Origin: Brachyspira pilosicoli P43/6/78
GTDB taxonomy: Bacteria > Spirochaetota > Brachyspiria > Brachyspirales > Brachyspiraceae
Assembly (NCBI RefSeq): GCF_000325665.1
Contig: NC_019908.1
Coordinates: forward strand, 2,294,001-2,358,000
Reading direction: 5' to 3'
Length of the DNA: 64,000 bases
Every line of letters starts with the position of its first letter. Position 1 is the stretch's first letter. A program made the position numbers and the translations under genes. Shown one piece after another: positions 1-8,547 of this stretch. The notes beneath the pieces are model-generated. The model ran no database searches. It was given only the letters and a program-made list of their open reading frames with translations, and was not told the origin of the DNA.

Positions 1-393
1 GATATATTTTATACATTGAGAGAGAATAAGCCTGTTGCTTTTTTGTGCGATCAGAATTATATAGATGGAATTTATGTTGATTTTTTTGGAGAGAAATGTG
101 CTACTGCAGTTGGACCTATTGCAATGGCTATGAAGACTAAGGCTCCTATAGCTATACTTTATGATGTTCCAGATAGGTATGGTCATCATAAGATAATTGT
201 ATCTGAGATAATGTATATAGAAGAGAAAGCAACTAAAGAGGAGACTTTATATCATAATACTCAAAGATATACTAAGAAGTTAGAGGATATTATAAGGAAA
301 TATCCTGAGAATTGGCTTTGGGTGCATCCTAGATGGAATACTCGTCCTAATGGAGAGCCTGAAATTTTTTACAAGCATAATAATTATAGATAA
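1..393 (+). CDS. Lipid A/lysophospholipid acyltransferase family protein, C-terminal part
   Basis: The frame is open from the first base of the window, so this is the 3' part of a gene that starts upstream; the internal TTG at 16 is probably not the start. The visible ~130 residues include a 'VAFLCDQ' segment followed by 'GIYVDFFG', and near the end 'WLWVHPRWNTRP', which matches the W-hW-H-RW-RP signature near the C-terminus of LpxL/HtrB-type acyltransferases. These enzymes add acyl chains to lipid A or related lipids at the inner membrane. The catalytic HX4D motif lies outside the window, so the exact substrate cannot be judged. Confidence 0.75.
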   Translation, partial: DIFYTLRENKPVAFLCDQNYIDGIYVDFFGEKCATAVGPIAMAMKTKAPIAILYDVPDRYGHHKIIVSEIMYIEEKATKEETLYHNTQRYTKKLEDIIRKYPENWLWVHPRWNTRPNGEPEIFYKHNNYR

Positions 394-502
394 GTTTTTA
401 CTTTACTTTTTTATAATAGGTTTATATAGTGAAATCATCATTCAATCAATATAGTGAAATTAATTATATAGAAAACCACAATTATAGGAGGTAGTTATAT
501 AT

Positions 503-2011
503 ATGAATCAAAATAAAAAATCATTTATGTTTTTTCTCAATCTTGGTCTTACATTTACTTTATTAGGAATAATAATATCATTTTTTATATTTTCTTATGA
601 AAAGAATTCTAAAGACGGCGATTTTGTTGTACATGCTCAAGCTGCACCAGAGAAGGCTGCTTTTAATGGTTCTTTAGACGGGGCTTTAGAGGTTGAGAGT
701 GCTATTAGGGAAGTTGTTGATAAGAATATGCCTGCAGTTGTTAATATATCTACAGAAATTGAATCTGGACAAACTTATGAAGATAGATATGCTGATGAGT
801 TTTTTAGATTTTTCTTTGGAGACCAAGTGCCTAGACAAAGAAGAAGTCAAAAATCTTTAGGAAGCGGTTTCATAGTTAATGATGAAGGATATGTTCTTTC
901 TAATTACCATGTTGTTAAGGGTGCTACTAAGATTATGGTGCTTTTATATGGTGAAGATGAGGAGTTGCCTGCTAAATTAATAGGCTATGATGAGGCTTAT
1001 GATTTAGCTTTATTAAAAATTGAATCTGACAGAGTATTTCCTTATGTAGCTTTGGGTGACAGTGATGCTATTGAGCCTGGTGAGTTTGCTATTGCTATTG
1101 GTAACCCTTATGGTTTAAACAATACTGTTACTTTTGGTATAGTTAGTGCTAAAGGTAGAAGCGATGTTGGTGCTAATAGATATCAGAGATATATTCAAAC
1201 AGATGTTGCTATAAACCCAGGTAACTCTGGAGGTCCATTATTTAATATACATGGTCAAGTTATAGGTATTAATACTTTGATATATTCTACTTCTGGCGGA
1301 AGCATAGGTATAGGATTTGCTACTCCTATTAATATTGCTACTTCTGTTATGAAGGATTTAAAAGAGAATGGAAAAGTTACTAGAGGATATTTAGGAATAT
1401 ATTTACAAGATATTGATGAAAATCTTTCTAGAGGTTTAAATGTTAAACAAAACTCTGGTGTTTATGTAAGTGAGGTTATACCTAATTCTCCTGCTTCTAA
1501 GGGCGGTTTACAAGATGGTGATATTATTGTAGAGTTTGACGGCGAGAGAATGACTAAGAGTGTTGATTTATTTAATAAAGTTGCTACTACTAAAGTTGGA
1601 AGCAAAGTTGAAGTTAAATATTTAAGAAACGGAAAAGAGAAAATCACAAGAATTACAATAGAGGCTAGAGAAGAAGATGAAGATGTTGTACCTAGTTCTA
1701 ATTCATCACAAAGCTCAAGAGATGCTAATGCTTGGATGGGCTTAGATGTTTCTGATGTTACTCCAGAGATATCTCAAAGACTTCAGATTAGAAGCAATGA
1801 GAGAGGTGTTGTTGTAGTAAATATGACTCAAAACTCTAAAGCTTATTCTGCAGGACTTAGACCTGGCGATGTAATTAAAGCTATTAATGGAATAACAATA
1901 TCTAATATTGATGATTATAATAAGTTTGTTAAATCTTATGGTGAAGATAAGTCATTTACAATTACAATAAAACGTTCTAGAATGACTTATGTTATAATTA
2001 TAGAAGAATAA
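503..2011 (+). CDS. degP: HtrA/DegP-family periplasmic serine protease
   Basis: A 502-residue envelope protease/chaperone of the Do/HtrA family. Residues about 8-31 form one hydrophobic segment, so it is either a signal peptide or an N-terminal membrane anchor. The trypsin-like domain carries the full catalytic triad: H136 in 'SNYHVV', D167 in 'AYDLALL' and S242 in 'NPGNSGGPLF'. Two PDZ domains follow at roughly 290-390 and 410-500, as in DegP/DegQ. An AGGAGG ribosome site lies at 486-491, upstream of the ATG. It is monocistronic as far as visible, with a strong terminator just after the stop. DegP versus DegQ cannot be settled by eye. Confidence 0.92.
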   Translation: MNQNKKSFMFFLNLGLTFTLLGIIISFFIFSYEKNSKDGDFVVHAQAAPEKAAFNGSLDGALEVESAIREVVDKNMPAVVNISTEIESGQTYEDRYADEFFRFFFGDQVPRQRRSQKSLGSGFIVNDEGYVLSNYHVVKGATKIMVLLYGEDEELPAKLIGYDEAYDLALLKIESDRVFPYVALGDSDAIEPGEFAIAIGNPYGLNNTVTFGIVSAKGRSDVGANRYQRYIQTDVAINPGNSGGPLFNIHGQVIGINTLIYSTSGGSIGIGFATPINIATSVMKDLKENGKVTRGYLGIYLQDIDENLSRGLNVKQNSGVYVSEVIPNSPASKGGLQDGDIIVEFDGERMTKSVDLFNKVATTKVGSKVEVKYLRNGKEKITRITIEAREEDEDVVPSSNSSQSSRDANAWMGLDVSDVTPEISQRLQIRSNERGVVVVNMTQNSKAYSAGLRPGDVIKAINGITISNIDDYNKFVKSYGEDKSFTITIKRSRMTYVIIIEE

Positions 2012-2035
2012 AACTTATAAAGATATTATTAATTG

Positions 2036-2071
2036 AGAGCTGGGATATTATGATTTCTCAGCTCTTTTTTT
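2036..2071 (+). terminator. Rho-independent terminator of the HtrA gene
   Basis: AGAGCTG at 2036-2042 pairs with CAGCTCT at 2059-2065, followed by a run of T. It lies 24 bases after the stop codon. Confidence 0.85.
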
Positions 2072-2175
2072 ATTATAATTATAATTAATGATAAAATTAT
2101 AATATATAAGACTTGTTTCAAAACTAAATTAATATATAGTTATACTGTTTAATTTTTAGTATTTTAAATTTATAA

Positions 2176-2350
2176 TTTGGGCTTTGCCCCATGCGAAACG
2201 TACCCGTAGGGTAAAACCCCACTTCTTTTGCGACTGAAAGGAGTCCTTCAGGGCGACTGAAAGGAGTCCTTCAGGGCGAACGTAGGAAGTACCTTCGGTA
2301 TTGGTACAGGAGAAGCCTGCCTACGGCGAGAAGCAAAAAGACTGCTATAC
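2176..2350 (-). repeat. GC-rich dispersed repeat, copy 1 (minus orientation)
   Basis: A GC-rich block in an otherwise very AT-rich 520-base gap between the HtrA gene and truA. Read on the minus strand it shares ordered pieces with the blocks at 47092 and 50597: 'GCAGTCTTTTTGCTTCT', 'CCAATACCGAAGG', 'ACTTCCTACG' and 'CGCAAAAGAAGTGGGG'. It holds many short hairpins (for example GGGCTTTGCCCC) and an internal 23-bp tandem duplication at 2230-2275. No open reading frame or ribosome site makes it a convincing gene. Confidence 0.7.
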
Positions 2351-2470
2351 ATTTAAATTTATTATTATATAACATATAAAACATTGTCTTGTAAGTAAAA
2401 TTATTTTTATTTTTTCAACTAATTTTATCAAGTACTTTTGAAACAAGTTTATAATTGTTTGTATAATAAT

Positions 2471-2498
2471 TTGACTTAATTTATTATTATAGTATGAT
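2471..2498 (+). promoter_or_regulatory. Probable sigma-70 promoter of truA
   Basis: TTGACT at 2471-2476 and TATGAT at 2493-2498 with a 16-base spacer, 35 bases upstream of the truA start. Confidence 0.5.
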
Positions 2499-2532
2499 TA
2501 CTCAAATATAATTTTTAATAGTAATAATAATA

Positions 2533-3276
2533 ATGACAAACATAAAAATAACTATACAATATGACGGTACAGATTTTTTTGGCTGGCAGATACAGCCTAA
2601 TTTGAGAACGGTTCAGGGAGAAATTTACAAAGCGGTTCAAAAAATATATTCAAAAAAAAGCACTATATATGGCTGCGGACGTACTGATGCTGGGGTGCAT
2701 GCTTTGGGGCAGGTGGCTAATTTTAGAGTTGAAAAAATGCTTGTGCCTATAGAAAGAGTAACCAGGGCTTTAAACTCTGCTCTTCCAAAAGACATAAGAA
2801 TAATTAAATCTGAAGTTGTAGATGATAGTTTTAATGCTAGGGCTTCTGCTACTTTTAGAGAATATATATATGTAGTTCAAAATAGTGATATATCAGTTCC
2901 TTTTTATGAGAGGTATTCTTGGTTTTATAGAAAAAATATTATAAATGAAAAACTTATAAATGAATATGCTAAATATCTTGTAGGAGAGCATAATTTTACA
3001 TCTTTTTGCTCTACTGAAGATGAGAATGATTCTAAGTTTAGATATATTGAGAGAGTGCGTGCTATAAGAAAGAAAGATACTATATATTTTATTATAAGGG
3101 GTAATGCTTTTTTGCATAATATGGTTCGCATTATAGTTGGTACATTGGTTGAGGGGCAAAGAAAGAATATGCCTGTTAATTTTATAGAAGAGATACTAAA
3201 AAAAGAGGATAGAACTCTTGCTTTTGTAACTGCTCCTGCTCATGGACTTTATTTTAGAAGGGCTTTTTTTAAATAG
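2533..3276 (+). CDS. truA: tRNA pseudouridine(38-40) synthase
   Basis: TruA isomerises uridines 38-40 in the anticodon arm of tRNAs. The 247-residue protein has the usual family length. The catalytic motif 'GRTDAGVHALGQV' is intact with D52 as the nucleophilic aspartate, and the N-terminal 'YDGTDFFGWQIQP' and C-terminal 'FLHNMVRIIVGTL' blocks are typical. No strong Shine-Dalgarno is visible before the ATG. It has its own likely promoter and stands upstream of the DAHP synthase gene, 41 bases away, in the same direction. Confidence 0.93.
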   Translation: MTNIKITIQYDGTDFFGWQIQPNLRTVQGEIYKAVQKIYSKKSTIYGCGRTDAGVHALGQVANFRVEKMLVPIERVTRALNSALPKDIRIIKSEVVDDSFNARASATFREYIYVVQNSDISVPFYERYSWFYRKNIINEKLINEYAKYLVGEHNFTSFCSTEDENDSKFRYIERVRAIRKKDTIYFIIRGNAFLHNMVRIIVGTLVEGQRKNMPVNFIEEILKKEDRTLAFVTAPAHGLYFRRAFFK

Positions 3277-3317
3277 AAAATATATATAAATAATATTATT
3301 TTTTAAGGAGATTTTTT

Positions 3318-4361
3318 ATGATAGTAGTAATGAAACCAAATGCCAAAGAAGAGCATGTAGAAAGTATTATAGAAAGACTAAAAAATGCAGGACTCGGAAT
3401 ACATAAAAGTGTTGGTGTGGATTATACAGTAATAGGAATGGTGGGGGATACTTCCAAAATAGATAGAGATTTAATAGCATCTTTACCTGGAGTATCAAAA
3501 GTTTTAAAAGTACAAGAGCCATTTAAAAGAGCAAATAGAGTATTTAAAAAAGAAGATACTATAGTAGATGTGTCTGGAGTAAAAATAGGTGGAGAGAAAC
3601 CTGTAATAATAGCAGGACCTTGTTCTGTAGAAAGTGAGGAGCAATTAATAAGTATAGCAAAAAGTGTAAAAGCTTCAGGAGCTTCAATGCTTAGAGGAGG
3701 AGCTTTTAAACCTAGAACTTCACCTTATGCTTTTCAGGGTTTAGCACTTGACGGACTTAAAATATTAAAACTTGCAAGAGAGGAGGTTGGCATACCTATT
3801 GTAAGTGAAATAGTATCTATTAGACATTTAGAAGATTTTGAAAATACTGTTGATATGATTCAAATAGGTGCAAGAAACATGCAGAACTTCGAGCTTTTAA
3901 AAGAAGTGGGAAAATTAAAAAAGCCAATACTTTTAAAAAGAGGCTTAGCTAATACTATAGAAGAATGGCTTATGAGTGCTGAGTATATACTTAATCAGGG
4001 TAATGACAATGTGGTATTATGTGAGAGAGGGGTGAGAACATTTGAAACTTACACAAGAAATACTTTTGATGTATCAGCAATACCAGCAATAAAGCGTTTG
4101 AGTCATTTACCTGTAATAGGTGACCCTTCGCATGCAAGCGGCAAATCTTGGATGGCACTTCCTTTAACTCTTGCAGCAATTTCTGCAGGTGCTGACGGTA
4201 TGATTATAGAAGTACATAATGACCCTGAGCATGCTTTATGTGATGGGGCACAGTCTATAAAGCCTGAGGTGTTTGATGATATTATGCAGTCTGTTAATAT
4301 GATATCTGATACTGTTGCAAAAATAAAAGAAAAACATAATGGTAAAATTTACACTAAATAA
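3318..4361 (+). CDS. aroF: 3-deoxy-7-phosphoheptulonate (DAHP) synthase
   Basis: First step of the shikimate pathway, joining phosphoenolpyruvate and erythrose 4-phosphate. The 347-residue protein has an N-terminal ferredoxin-like domain of about 70 residues, as in the Thermotoga-type (type I beta) enzymes where it is involved in feedback control by aromatic amino acids. The TIM barrel carries 'GPCSVES' at 100-106, 'KPRTSPYAFQG' from 131 and 'IGARNMQNFELLKEVG'. Its start follows an AAGGAG site at 3306-3311. The symbol is generic (aroF/aroG/aroA naming varies for this type). Confidence 0.9.
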   Translation: MIVVMKPNAKEEHVESIIERLKNAGLGIHKSVGVDYTVIGMVGDTSKIDRDLIASLPGVSKVLKVQEPFKRANRVFKKEDTIVDVSGVKIGGEKPVIIAGPCSVESEEQLISIAKSVKASGASMLRGGAFKPRTSPYAFQGLALDGLKILKLAREEVGIPIVSEIVSIRHLEDFENTVDMIQIGARNMQNFELLKEVGKLKKPILLKRGLANTIEEWLMSAEYILNQGNDNVVLCERGVRTFETYTRNTFDVSAIPAIKRLSHLPVIGDPSHASGKSWMALPLTLAAISAGADGMIIEVHNDPEHALCDGAQSIKPEVFDDIMQSVNMISDTVAKIKEKHNGKIYTK

Positions 4362-4479
4362 TTAATTATATGATTTTTTAATATAAAAATATGAAATGTG
4401 ATTAATATATTATTGTTTTTGTAATTTAAATAAAAAGTATAGAATTTGTAAATTTATGTGAAGTAAACTATAAAAAAAT

Positions 4480-4508
4480 TTGACTTCATTAGGTATTTGT
4501 GTTATAAT
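4480..4508 (+). promoter_or_regulatory. Sigma-70 promoter of the rplM-rpsI operon
   Basis: TTGACT at 4480-4485 and TATAAT at 4503-4508 with an ideal 17-base spacer, about 60 bases upstream of the rplM start. It also shows that a reading frame starting with TTG at 4480 is not the true L13 start. Confidence 0.8.
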
Positions 4509-4569
4509 TAATCACTCGTTACATTTTAGAATAAAACCACAATATTTAAAAACGTTTAGAAGGTGTATT

Positions 4570-5025
4570 ATGGATAAGAAAACTTTAAAAACAAAAGATA
4601 GTACTTATGTTTTATCCCAAAAAGATATAAAACAAAACTGGCTTATTATAGATGCTAAAGGTAAATCTTTAGGAAGAGTTGCAAGCAGAGCAGCTTATTT
4701 ATTAAAAGGAAAACATAAAGTTGATTATGCCTACAACTTGGATAATGGTGACTATGTTATTATTATAAATGCTAAAGATATAGTATTAACTGGAAATAAA
4801 AAGAAAGGCAAAATACATTACAGACACACAGGTTACCCTGGTGGTATAAAATCTGTAAGCTATGGTGAATTATTAGAAAGAAATCCTGAAAGAATGGTTA
4901 AAATAGCTGTTAAGGGTATGCTTTCACATAATCCATTAGGCAGACAGCATCTTAAAAAATTAAAAGTATATGCTGGCAGCGAACATCAGCATGAAGCTAA
5001 TAAACCTACAGTTGTAAATATATAA
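4570..5025 (+). CDS. rplM: 50S ribosomal protein L13
   Basis: Large-subunit ribosomal protein, 151 residues from the chosen ATG at 4570. The frame is open further upstream to 4480, but that region contains the promoter, while 4570 follows an AGAAGGTG site and gives the normal L13 length. Typical segments are 'WLIIDAKGKSLGRVAS', 'HYRHTGYPGGIK' and 'AVKGMLSHNPLGR'. It is followed after 14 bases by rpsI, the conserved rplM-rpsI pair. Confidence 0.95.
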   Translation: MDKKTLKTKDSTYVLSQKDIKQNWLIIDAKGKSLGRVASRAAYLLKGKHKVDYAYNLDNGDYVIIINAKDIVLTGNKKKGKIHYRHTGYPGGIKSVSYGELLERNPERMVKIAVKGMLSHNPLGRQHLKKLKVYAGSEHQHEANKPTVVNI

Positions 5026-5039
5026 TTAGGAGTTAAAAA

Positions 5040-5438
5040 ATGGCATCTAAACAATTAACTATATTCACAGGCAAAAGAAAAACTGCTAATGCTAGAGTTC
5101 GTATAGCTTTAGGAAGCGGTAAAATTTTAATAAATGGTAAAAATTATGCTGAATATTTCTGTAACAGAGCAGCTTTGCTTAAAGTTGTAGAAGACGCTCT
5201 AAAAGTAACAGGAAATTTAGGCAAATATGATGTATATGCTAATGTACGCGGAGGCGGAGTTTCTGCTCAAGCTGATGCAGTTAGACATGGTATAGCTAAA
5301 GCCTTAATAGGTGAGAGTCAAGACTTTAGAACTACTTTAAAACGTAATGGTTTCCTTACAAGAGACTCTCGTGTTGTTGAACGTAAAAAATATGGTAGAT
5401 CTGGTGCTAGAAAGCTATTCCAATTCTCAAAACGTTAA
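5040..5438 (+). CDS. rpsI: 30S ribosomal protein S9
   Basis: Small-subunit ribosomal protein of 132 residues, normal length. It shows the S9 features 'TGKRKTANARVRI', 'VRGGGVSAQADAVRHGIAKAL' and the basic C-terminal tail ending 'FSKR' that reaches the P-site tRNA. A TTAGGAG ribosome site lies just upstream at 5026-5032. It is cotranscribed with rplM. Confidence 0.96.
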   Translation: MASKQLTIFTGKRKTANARVRIALGSGKILINGKNYAEYFCNRAALLKVVEDALKVTGNLGKYDVYANVRGGGVSAQADAVRHGIAKALIGESQDFRTTLKRNGFLTRDSRVVERKKYGRSGARKLFQFSKR

Positions 5439-5481
5439 TTATATATTATTCGCTTAAAATATTATATAAGGTGTTTAAGAA

Positions 5482-5847
5482 ATGAATGCTAAAAAATTAA
5501 AGAAATTTAAAGATTTAATCTTGGAAGAAAAAAGAAAGACTTTAGATGAACTATTAAGCGGTAATGAATCTTATGAAACACTTAAAGAAGAAGCTCATGG
5601 AGATTTGGCTGATATAGCTTTTCAGGCATATGAGAAACAAAGTTTAGTATCTTTTTCGCAAAAAGAAAGAGATAAATTAGATATGCTTAATAATGCTCTT
5701 AAAAGAATTGAAGATGGTTCTTATGGTAAATGTATAGATTGTAAAGAAGAGATTAATGAAGAGAGATTAACTGCTATACCATATACTTTAAGATGTATTA
5801 ATTGTATGTCTAAATATGAAGATAAAAAACGCCGTGAAAAAATGTAA
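5482..5847 (+). CDS. DksA/TraR-type C4 zinc-finger protein
   Basis: A 121-residue protein with a long helical N-terminal half and a C-terminal C4 zinc finger, with C84, C87, C105 and C108 visible in 'CIDC' and 'CINC'. This is the DksA/TraR family, whose members bind in the RNA polymerase secondary channel and modulate initiation, often with ppGpp. It retains acidic residues in the coiled-coil region (for example 'HGDLADIA') in the place where DksA has its tip residues. Its stop codon TAA shares a base with the priA start, so translation is probably coupled. Whether it is true DksA or a shorter relative is unclear. Confidence 0.8.
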   Translation: MNAKKLKKFKDLILEEKRKTLDELLSGNESYETLKEEAHGDLADIAFQAYEKQSLVSFSQKERDKLDMLNNALKRIEDGSYGKCIDCKEEINEERLTAIPYTLRCINCMSKYEDKKRREKM

Positions 5848-7841
5848 TGTATGTTAAAGTCGTTTTTAACCTTCCTATAGATAAGGTACTTACATACAAA
5901 AAACCCGATGATATAAATGATAGTTTGATAGGTTGTAGGGTTATAGCTCCTATAAGAAATAGAGGAACTAAAGGTATTGTAATAGAAGAAACCGATAGCC
6001 TTGATGGAGATTATAAAGTACTGCCTATCACAACTAGAATAGATCTTGAACCTATATGCTCTGAAAATGAATTTAATTTAGCTAAATGGATGAGCAGATA
6101 TTATCATTCTTCTTATGGTGAGGCATTATTTGCTGCTTTGCCTGCTGGAAATCCTTCAAAAAAGAAAACCACTCCAAAACCAATAAAAGTAAAACAAAAG
6201 CCTTATTTAAAGCTTAATGATGAGCAAGAAAGTGTTTTAAATACAATATTAAAAAGCATAGAAGAAGAAAAAAAATCTAAAAGCTTCTTGCTTCATGGTG
6301 TTACTGGAAGCGGTAAGACAGAAGTTTATTTACAGGCTATTAAAAGGGTAGTAGATTTAGGTAAACAGGCTATTGTAATACTTCCAGAAATATCACTCAC
6401 ACCTCAAACTATAAAAAGATTTGCTGAAAGATTTGAAGGAAAAATTGCTGTACTTCACAGTAAATTATCTCCAACTGCTAAATATAGATATTGGCAGATG
6501 ATAAGAAATAATGAGATAAAAATTGTGATAGGGGCAAGAAGTGCTATATTTTCTCCTACTCCTAATCTTGGTATTATAGTGATAGATGAAGAGCATGAAA
6601 CTAGTTATAAATCTAATGAAACTCCAAGGTATCATGCTAGGCAAATTGCTTTTTATAGAAAAGAGAGAGAAAATGCCACTCTTATTTTAGGAAGTGCTAC
6701 TCCTTCTCTTGAAAGCTATTATCATGCTTTAAATGGTACTATAGAGCTTCTTACTCTCACTAAAAGAGCAGCATCAATTAATATGCCTGAAGTTAAGATT
6801 TTGGATTTAAAAAAAGAAAAGAGGGCTGATTCTTTTCCAATGCTTACCCAAACACTGGTGGAAGAGATTAATAAAAAATTGGAATTAAAAGAGCAAATAA
6901 TATTATTTCTAAACAGAAAAGGATATGCACCAGTGGTGAGCTGTTCTCATTGCGGAGTGGTGTTGGAATGCCCTAATTGTTCTGTTTCGCTTACCTATCA
7001 TAAAAAAAAGAATGTTGTTATGTGTCATTACTGCGGTTATACTCAATTTGTAGAGGAGCTATGTGATAAATGTAATATAGGGCATTTTGAGAGAATTGGT
7101 ACTGGTACAGAAAAAGTTGAGGAGAATCTTAATACTTTATTTCCAAATGCTGTTATAGAGAGAATGGACCAAGAAACTGTCGGCGGCACAAAGAAATACG
7201 AAGATATATTTAAAAGATTTGCTGATAGAGAAATAGATATTTTAATTGGCACTCAAATGATAGCTAAGGGGCTTGATTTTCCTAATGTTACTTTGGTTGG
7301 CGTGCTGCTTGCCGATATGTCTCTTCATATACCTGATTTTAGAAGTGCTGAGAGAACTTTTAATTTAATAACTCAAGTTGCTGGAAGAAGCGGAAGGGGA
7401 GATAAAAAAGGTGTTGTTTATATTCAGGCATTTAATACCAATCATTATGCAGTACTTTATGCTAAAGAGCATGATTATATTTCCTTTTACAATAGAGAAA
7501 TAGAAAATAGAAAGCATACCGCAGGACTGCCTTATCCTCCTTTTTTGAGACTAGTAAGAATTGTTGTACGTGGAATAGATGCCAAAAAAGTAGAAAGTGA
7601 TGCCAACATTATAGCAGATTTATCTAGAACTCTCACTTATCAATATACAGAAAAAGTAGAAGTGTTAGGTGCTGTTCCTTGTACTATGAGTAAACTAAAT
7701 AAATATTATAGATGGAATATATTAATAAAAACAGCTTCTCATTCACTTCTAAAAGAGTTTTTTGAAAGTTTAAATAAATCCTTTATAGCTCAAAAAGGTA
7801 ACTATATAGAAATTGATATAGACCCTGTTAATATGCTTTAA
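5847..7841 (+). CDS. priA: Primosomal protein N', replication restart helicase
   Basis: PriA reloads the replisome at stalled forks. The 664-residue protein has the N-terminal DNA-binding region, the Walker A motif 'GVTGSGKTEV' near residue 150, the 'DEEH' Walker B box, and the inserted zinc-binding region with paired cysteines ('CSHCGVVLECPNC', 'CHYCGY', 'CDKCN'). Motifs 'GTQMIAKGLDFPNVTLVGV' and 'QVAGRSGRG' belong to the second helicase lobe. The start ATG overlaps the previous gene's stop by one base. Its end overlaps the convergent gene by four bases. Confidence 0.95.
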   Translation: MYVKVVFNLPIDKVLTYKKPDDINDSLIGCRVIAPIRNRGTKGIVIEETDSLDGDYKVLPITTRIDLEPICSENEFNLAKWMSRYYHSSYGEALFAALPAGNPSKKKTTPKPIKVKQKPYLKLNDEQESVLNTILKSIEEEKKSKSFLLHGVTGSGKTEVYLQAIKRVVDLGKQAIVILPEISLTPQTIKRFAERFEGKIAVLHSKLSPTAKYRYWQMIRNNEIKIVIGARSAIFSPTPNLGIIVIDEEHETSYKSNETPRYHARQIAFYRKERENATLILGSATPSLESYYHALNGTIELLTLTKRAASINMPEVKILDLKKEKRADSFPMLTQTLVEEINKKLELKEQIILFLNRKGYAPVVSCSHCGVVLECPNCSVSLTYHKKKNVVMCHYCGYTQFVEELCDKCNIGHFERIGTGTEKVEENLNTLFPNAVIERMDQETVGGTKKYEDIFKRFADREIDILIGTQMIAKGLDFPNVTLVGVLLADMSLHIPDFRSAERTFNLITQVAGRSGRGDKKGVVYIQAFNTNHYAVLYAKEHDYISFYNREIENRKHTAGLPYPPFLRLVRIVVRGIDAKKVESDANIIADLSRTLTYQYTEKVEVLGAVPCTMSKLNKYYRWNILIKTASHSLLKEFFESLNKSFIAQKGNYIEIDIDPVNML

Positions 7842-8446
7842 ACATCTATATAAAATCTTAATGCATTTTTTATTCTTGCATTTAATTCATTTTGTCCAAC
7901 AGGTTTTTGCACATAATCGCAAGCACCCTTTTCAAGACCATTAACTACATCATCTTCATTATATTTTTTAGTGATTATAATAATAAGTGCCATTCTTAAG
8001 CTTATTTCTTTTTTTATCTCATCTAATAAATAAAAATAATCCTTATCATCAGACAAATTAATATCCATTAAAATAATATCTGGAAGTATCTTTTTTAATT
8101 CATTTAATGGATTTGTTAAATTAGATACTATTGAAACTTCATAATCATTTCTAAGCCATTGTAAATAATTCTTTCTTGTAATTTCAATAGGTTCTATAAT
8201 TGCTATTTTATATTTAGAGACTTTTCTTTTTAATTTAGCTCTCTTATCTCTTTTGTTGAATGCTAAAAATACTTTTAAATCAGCATATCTAATTTTATAT
8301 CTTTTTCCAGGTGTAACATCAGCTTTAAGTCCATAATGTCTTACCCAATAATTTACAGTTGTTCTCGATACTCCTAATATTTTTGACACGTCTATTGGAG
8401 AGAGCAAATCATCATCTTCATATATAACATTTTTATCAAAGTCCAT
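7838..8446 (-). CDS. Regulator with N-terminal MerR/excisionase-like HTH and C-terminal receiver domain
   Basis: A 202-residue protein with the reverse of the usual response-regulator order. Residues about 12-65 form a winged or excisionase-like helix-turn-helix ('SPIDVSKILGVSRTTVNYW'), and residues about 77-200 form a receiver-like domain. The receiver keeps the phosphoacceptor aspartate in 'IILMDINL', the threonine in 'IIIITKK' and the lysine in 'YVQKPVG'. The usual N-terminal acidic pair is replaced by 'IIEPIE', so metal-dependent phosphorylation may be altered. No histidine kinase is adjacent. A promoter with a palindromic spacer sits just upstream and may be its own target. The DNA target is not known. 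Confidence 0.7.
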   Translation of the reverse strand: MDFDKNVIYEDDDLLSPIDVSKILGVSRTTVNYWVRHYGLKADVTPGKRYKIRYADLKVFLAFNKRDKRAKLKRKVSKYKIAIIEPIEITRKNYLQWLRNDYEVSIVSNLTNPLNELKKILPDIILMDINLSDDKDYFYLLDEIKKEISLRMALIIIITKKYNEDDVVNGLEKGACDYVQKPVGQNELNARIKNALRFYIDV

Positions 8447-8486
8447 TAACCTTCCTTTAATTTTTAATAAATAATATAAAAAAGAT

Positions 8487-8515
8487 AGAATAATATATAG
8501 CTATATATTTGTCAA
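8487..8515 (-). promoter_or_regulatory. Promoter of the HTH-receiver gene with palindromic spacer
   Basis: On the minus strand TTGACA (plus 8510-8515) and TATTCT (plus 8487-8492) are 17 bases apart. The spacer is almost entirely the perfect 18-base palindrome AATATATAGCTATATATT at 8492-8509. A related imperfect copy, AATATATAGTTATATT, lies at 8526-8541. Confidence 0.55.
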
Positions 8516-8547
8516 TAAAGATAATAATATATAGTTATATTTTAAAT

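Noticed and set aside
425-470. Two copies of ATATAGTGAAAT before the HtrA gene as an operator
   Set aside because: Short, AT-rich and only partly alike; no promoter element aligns convincingly with it.
4480-4569. 30-residue N-terminal extension of ribosomal protein L13
   Set aside because: The segment contains the promoter (-35 at 4480, -10 at 4503), and the ATG at 4570 has a ribosome site and gives the normal L13 length.
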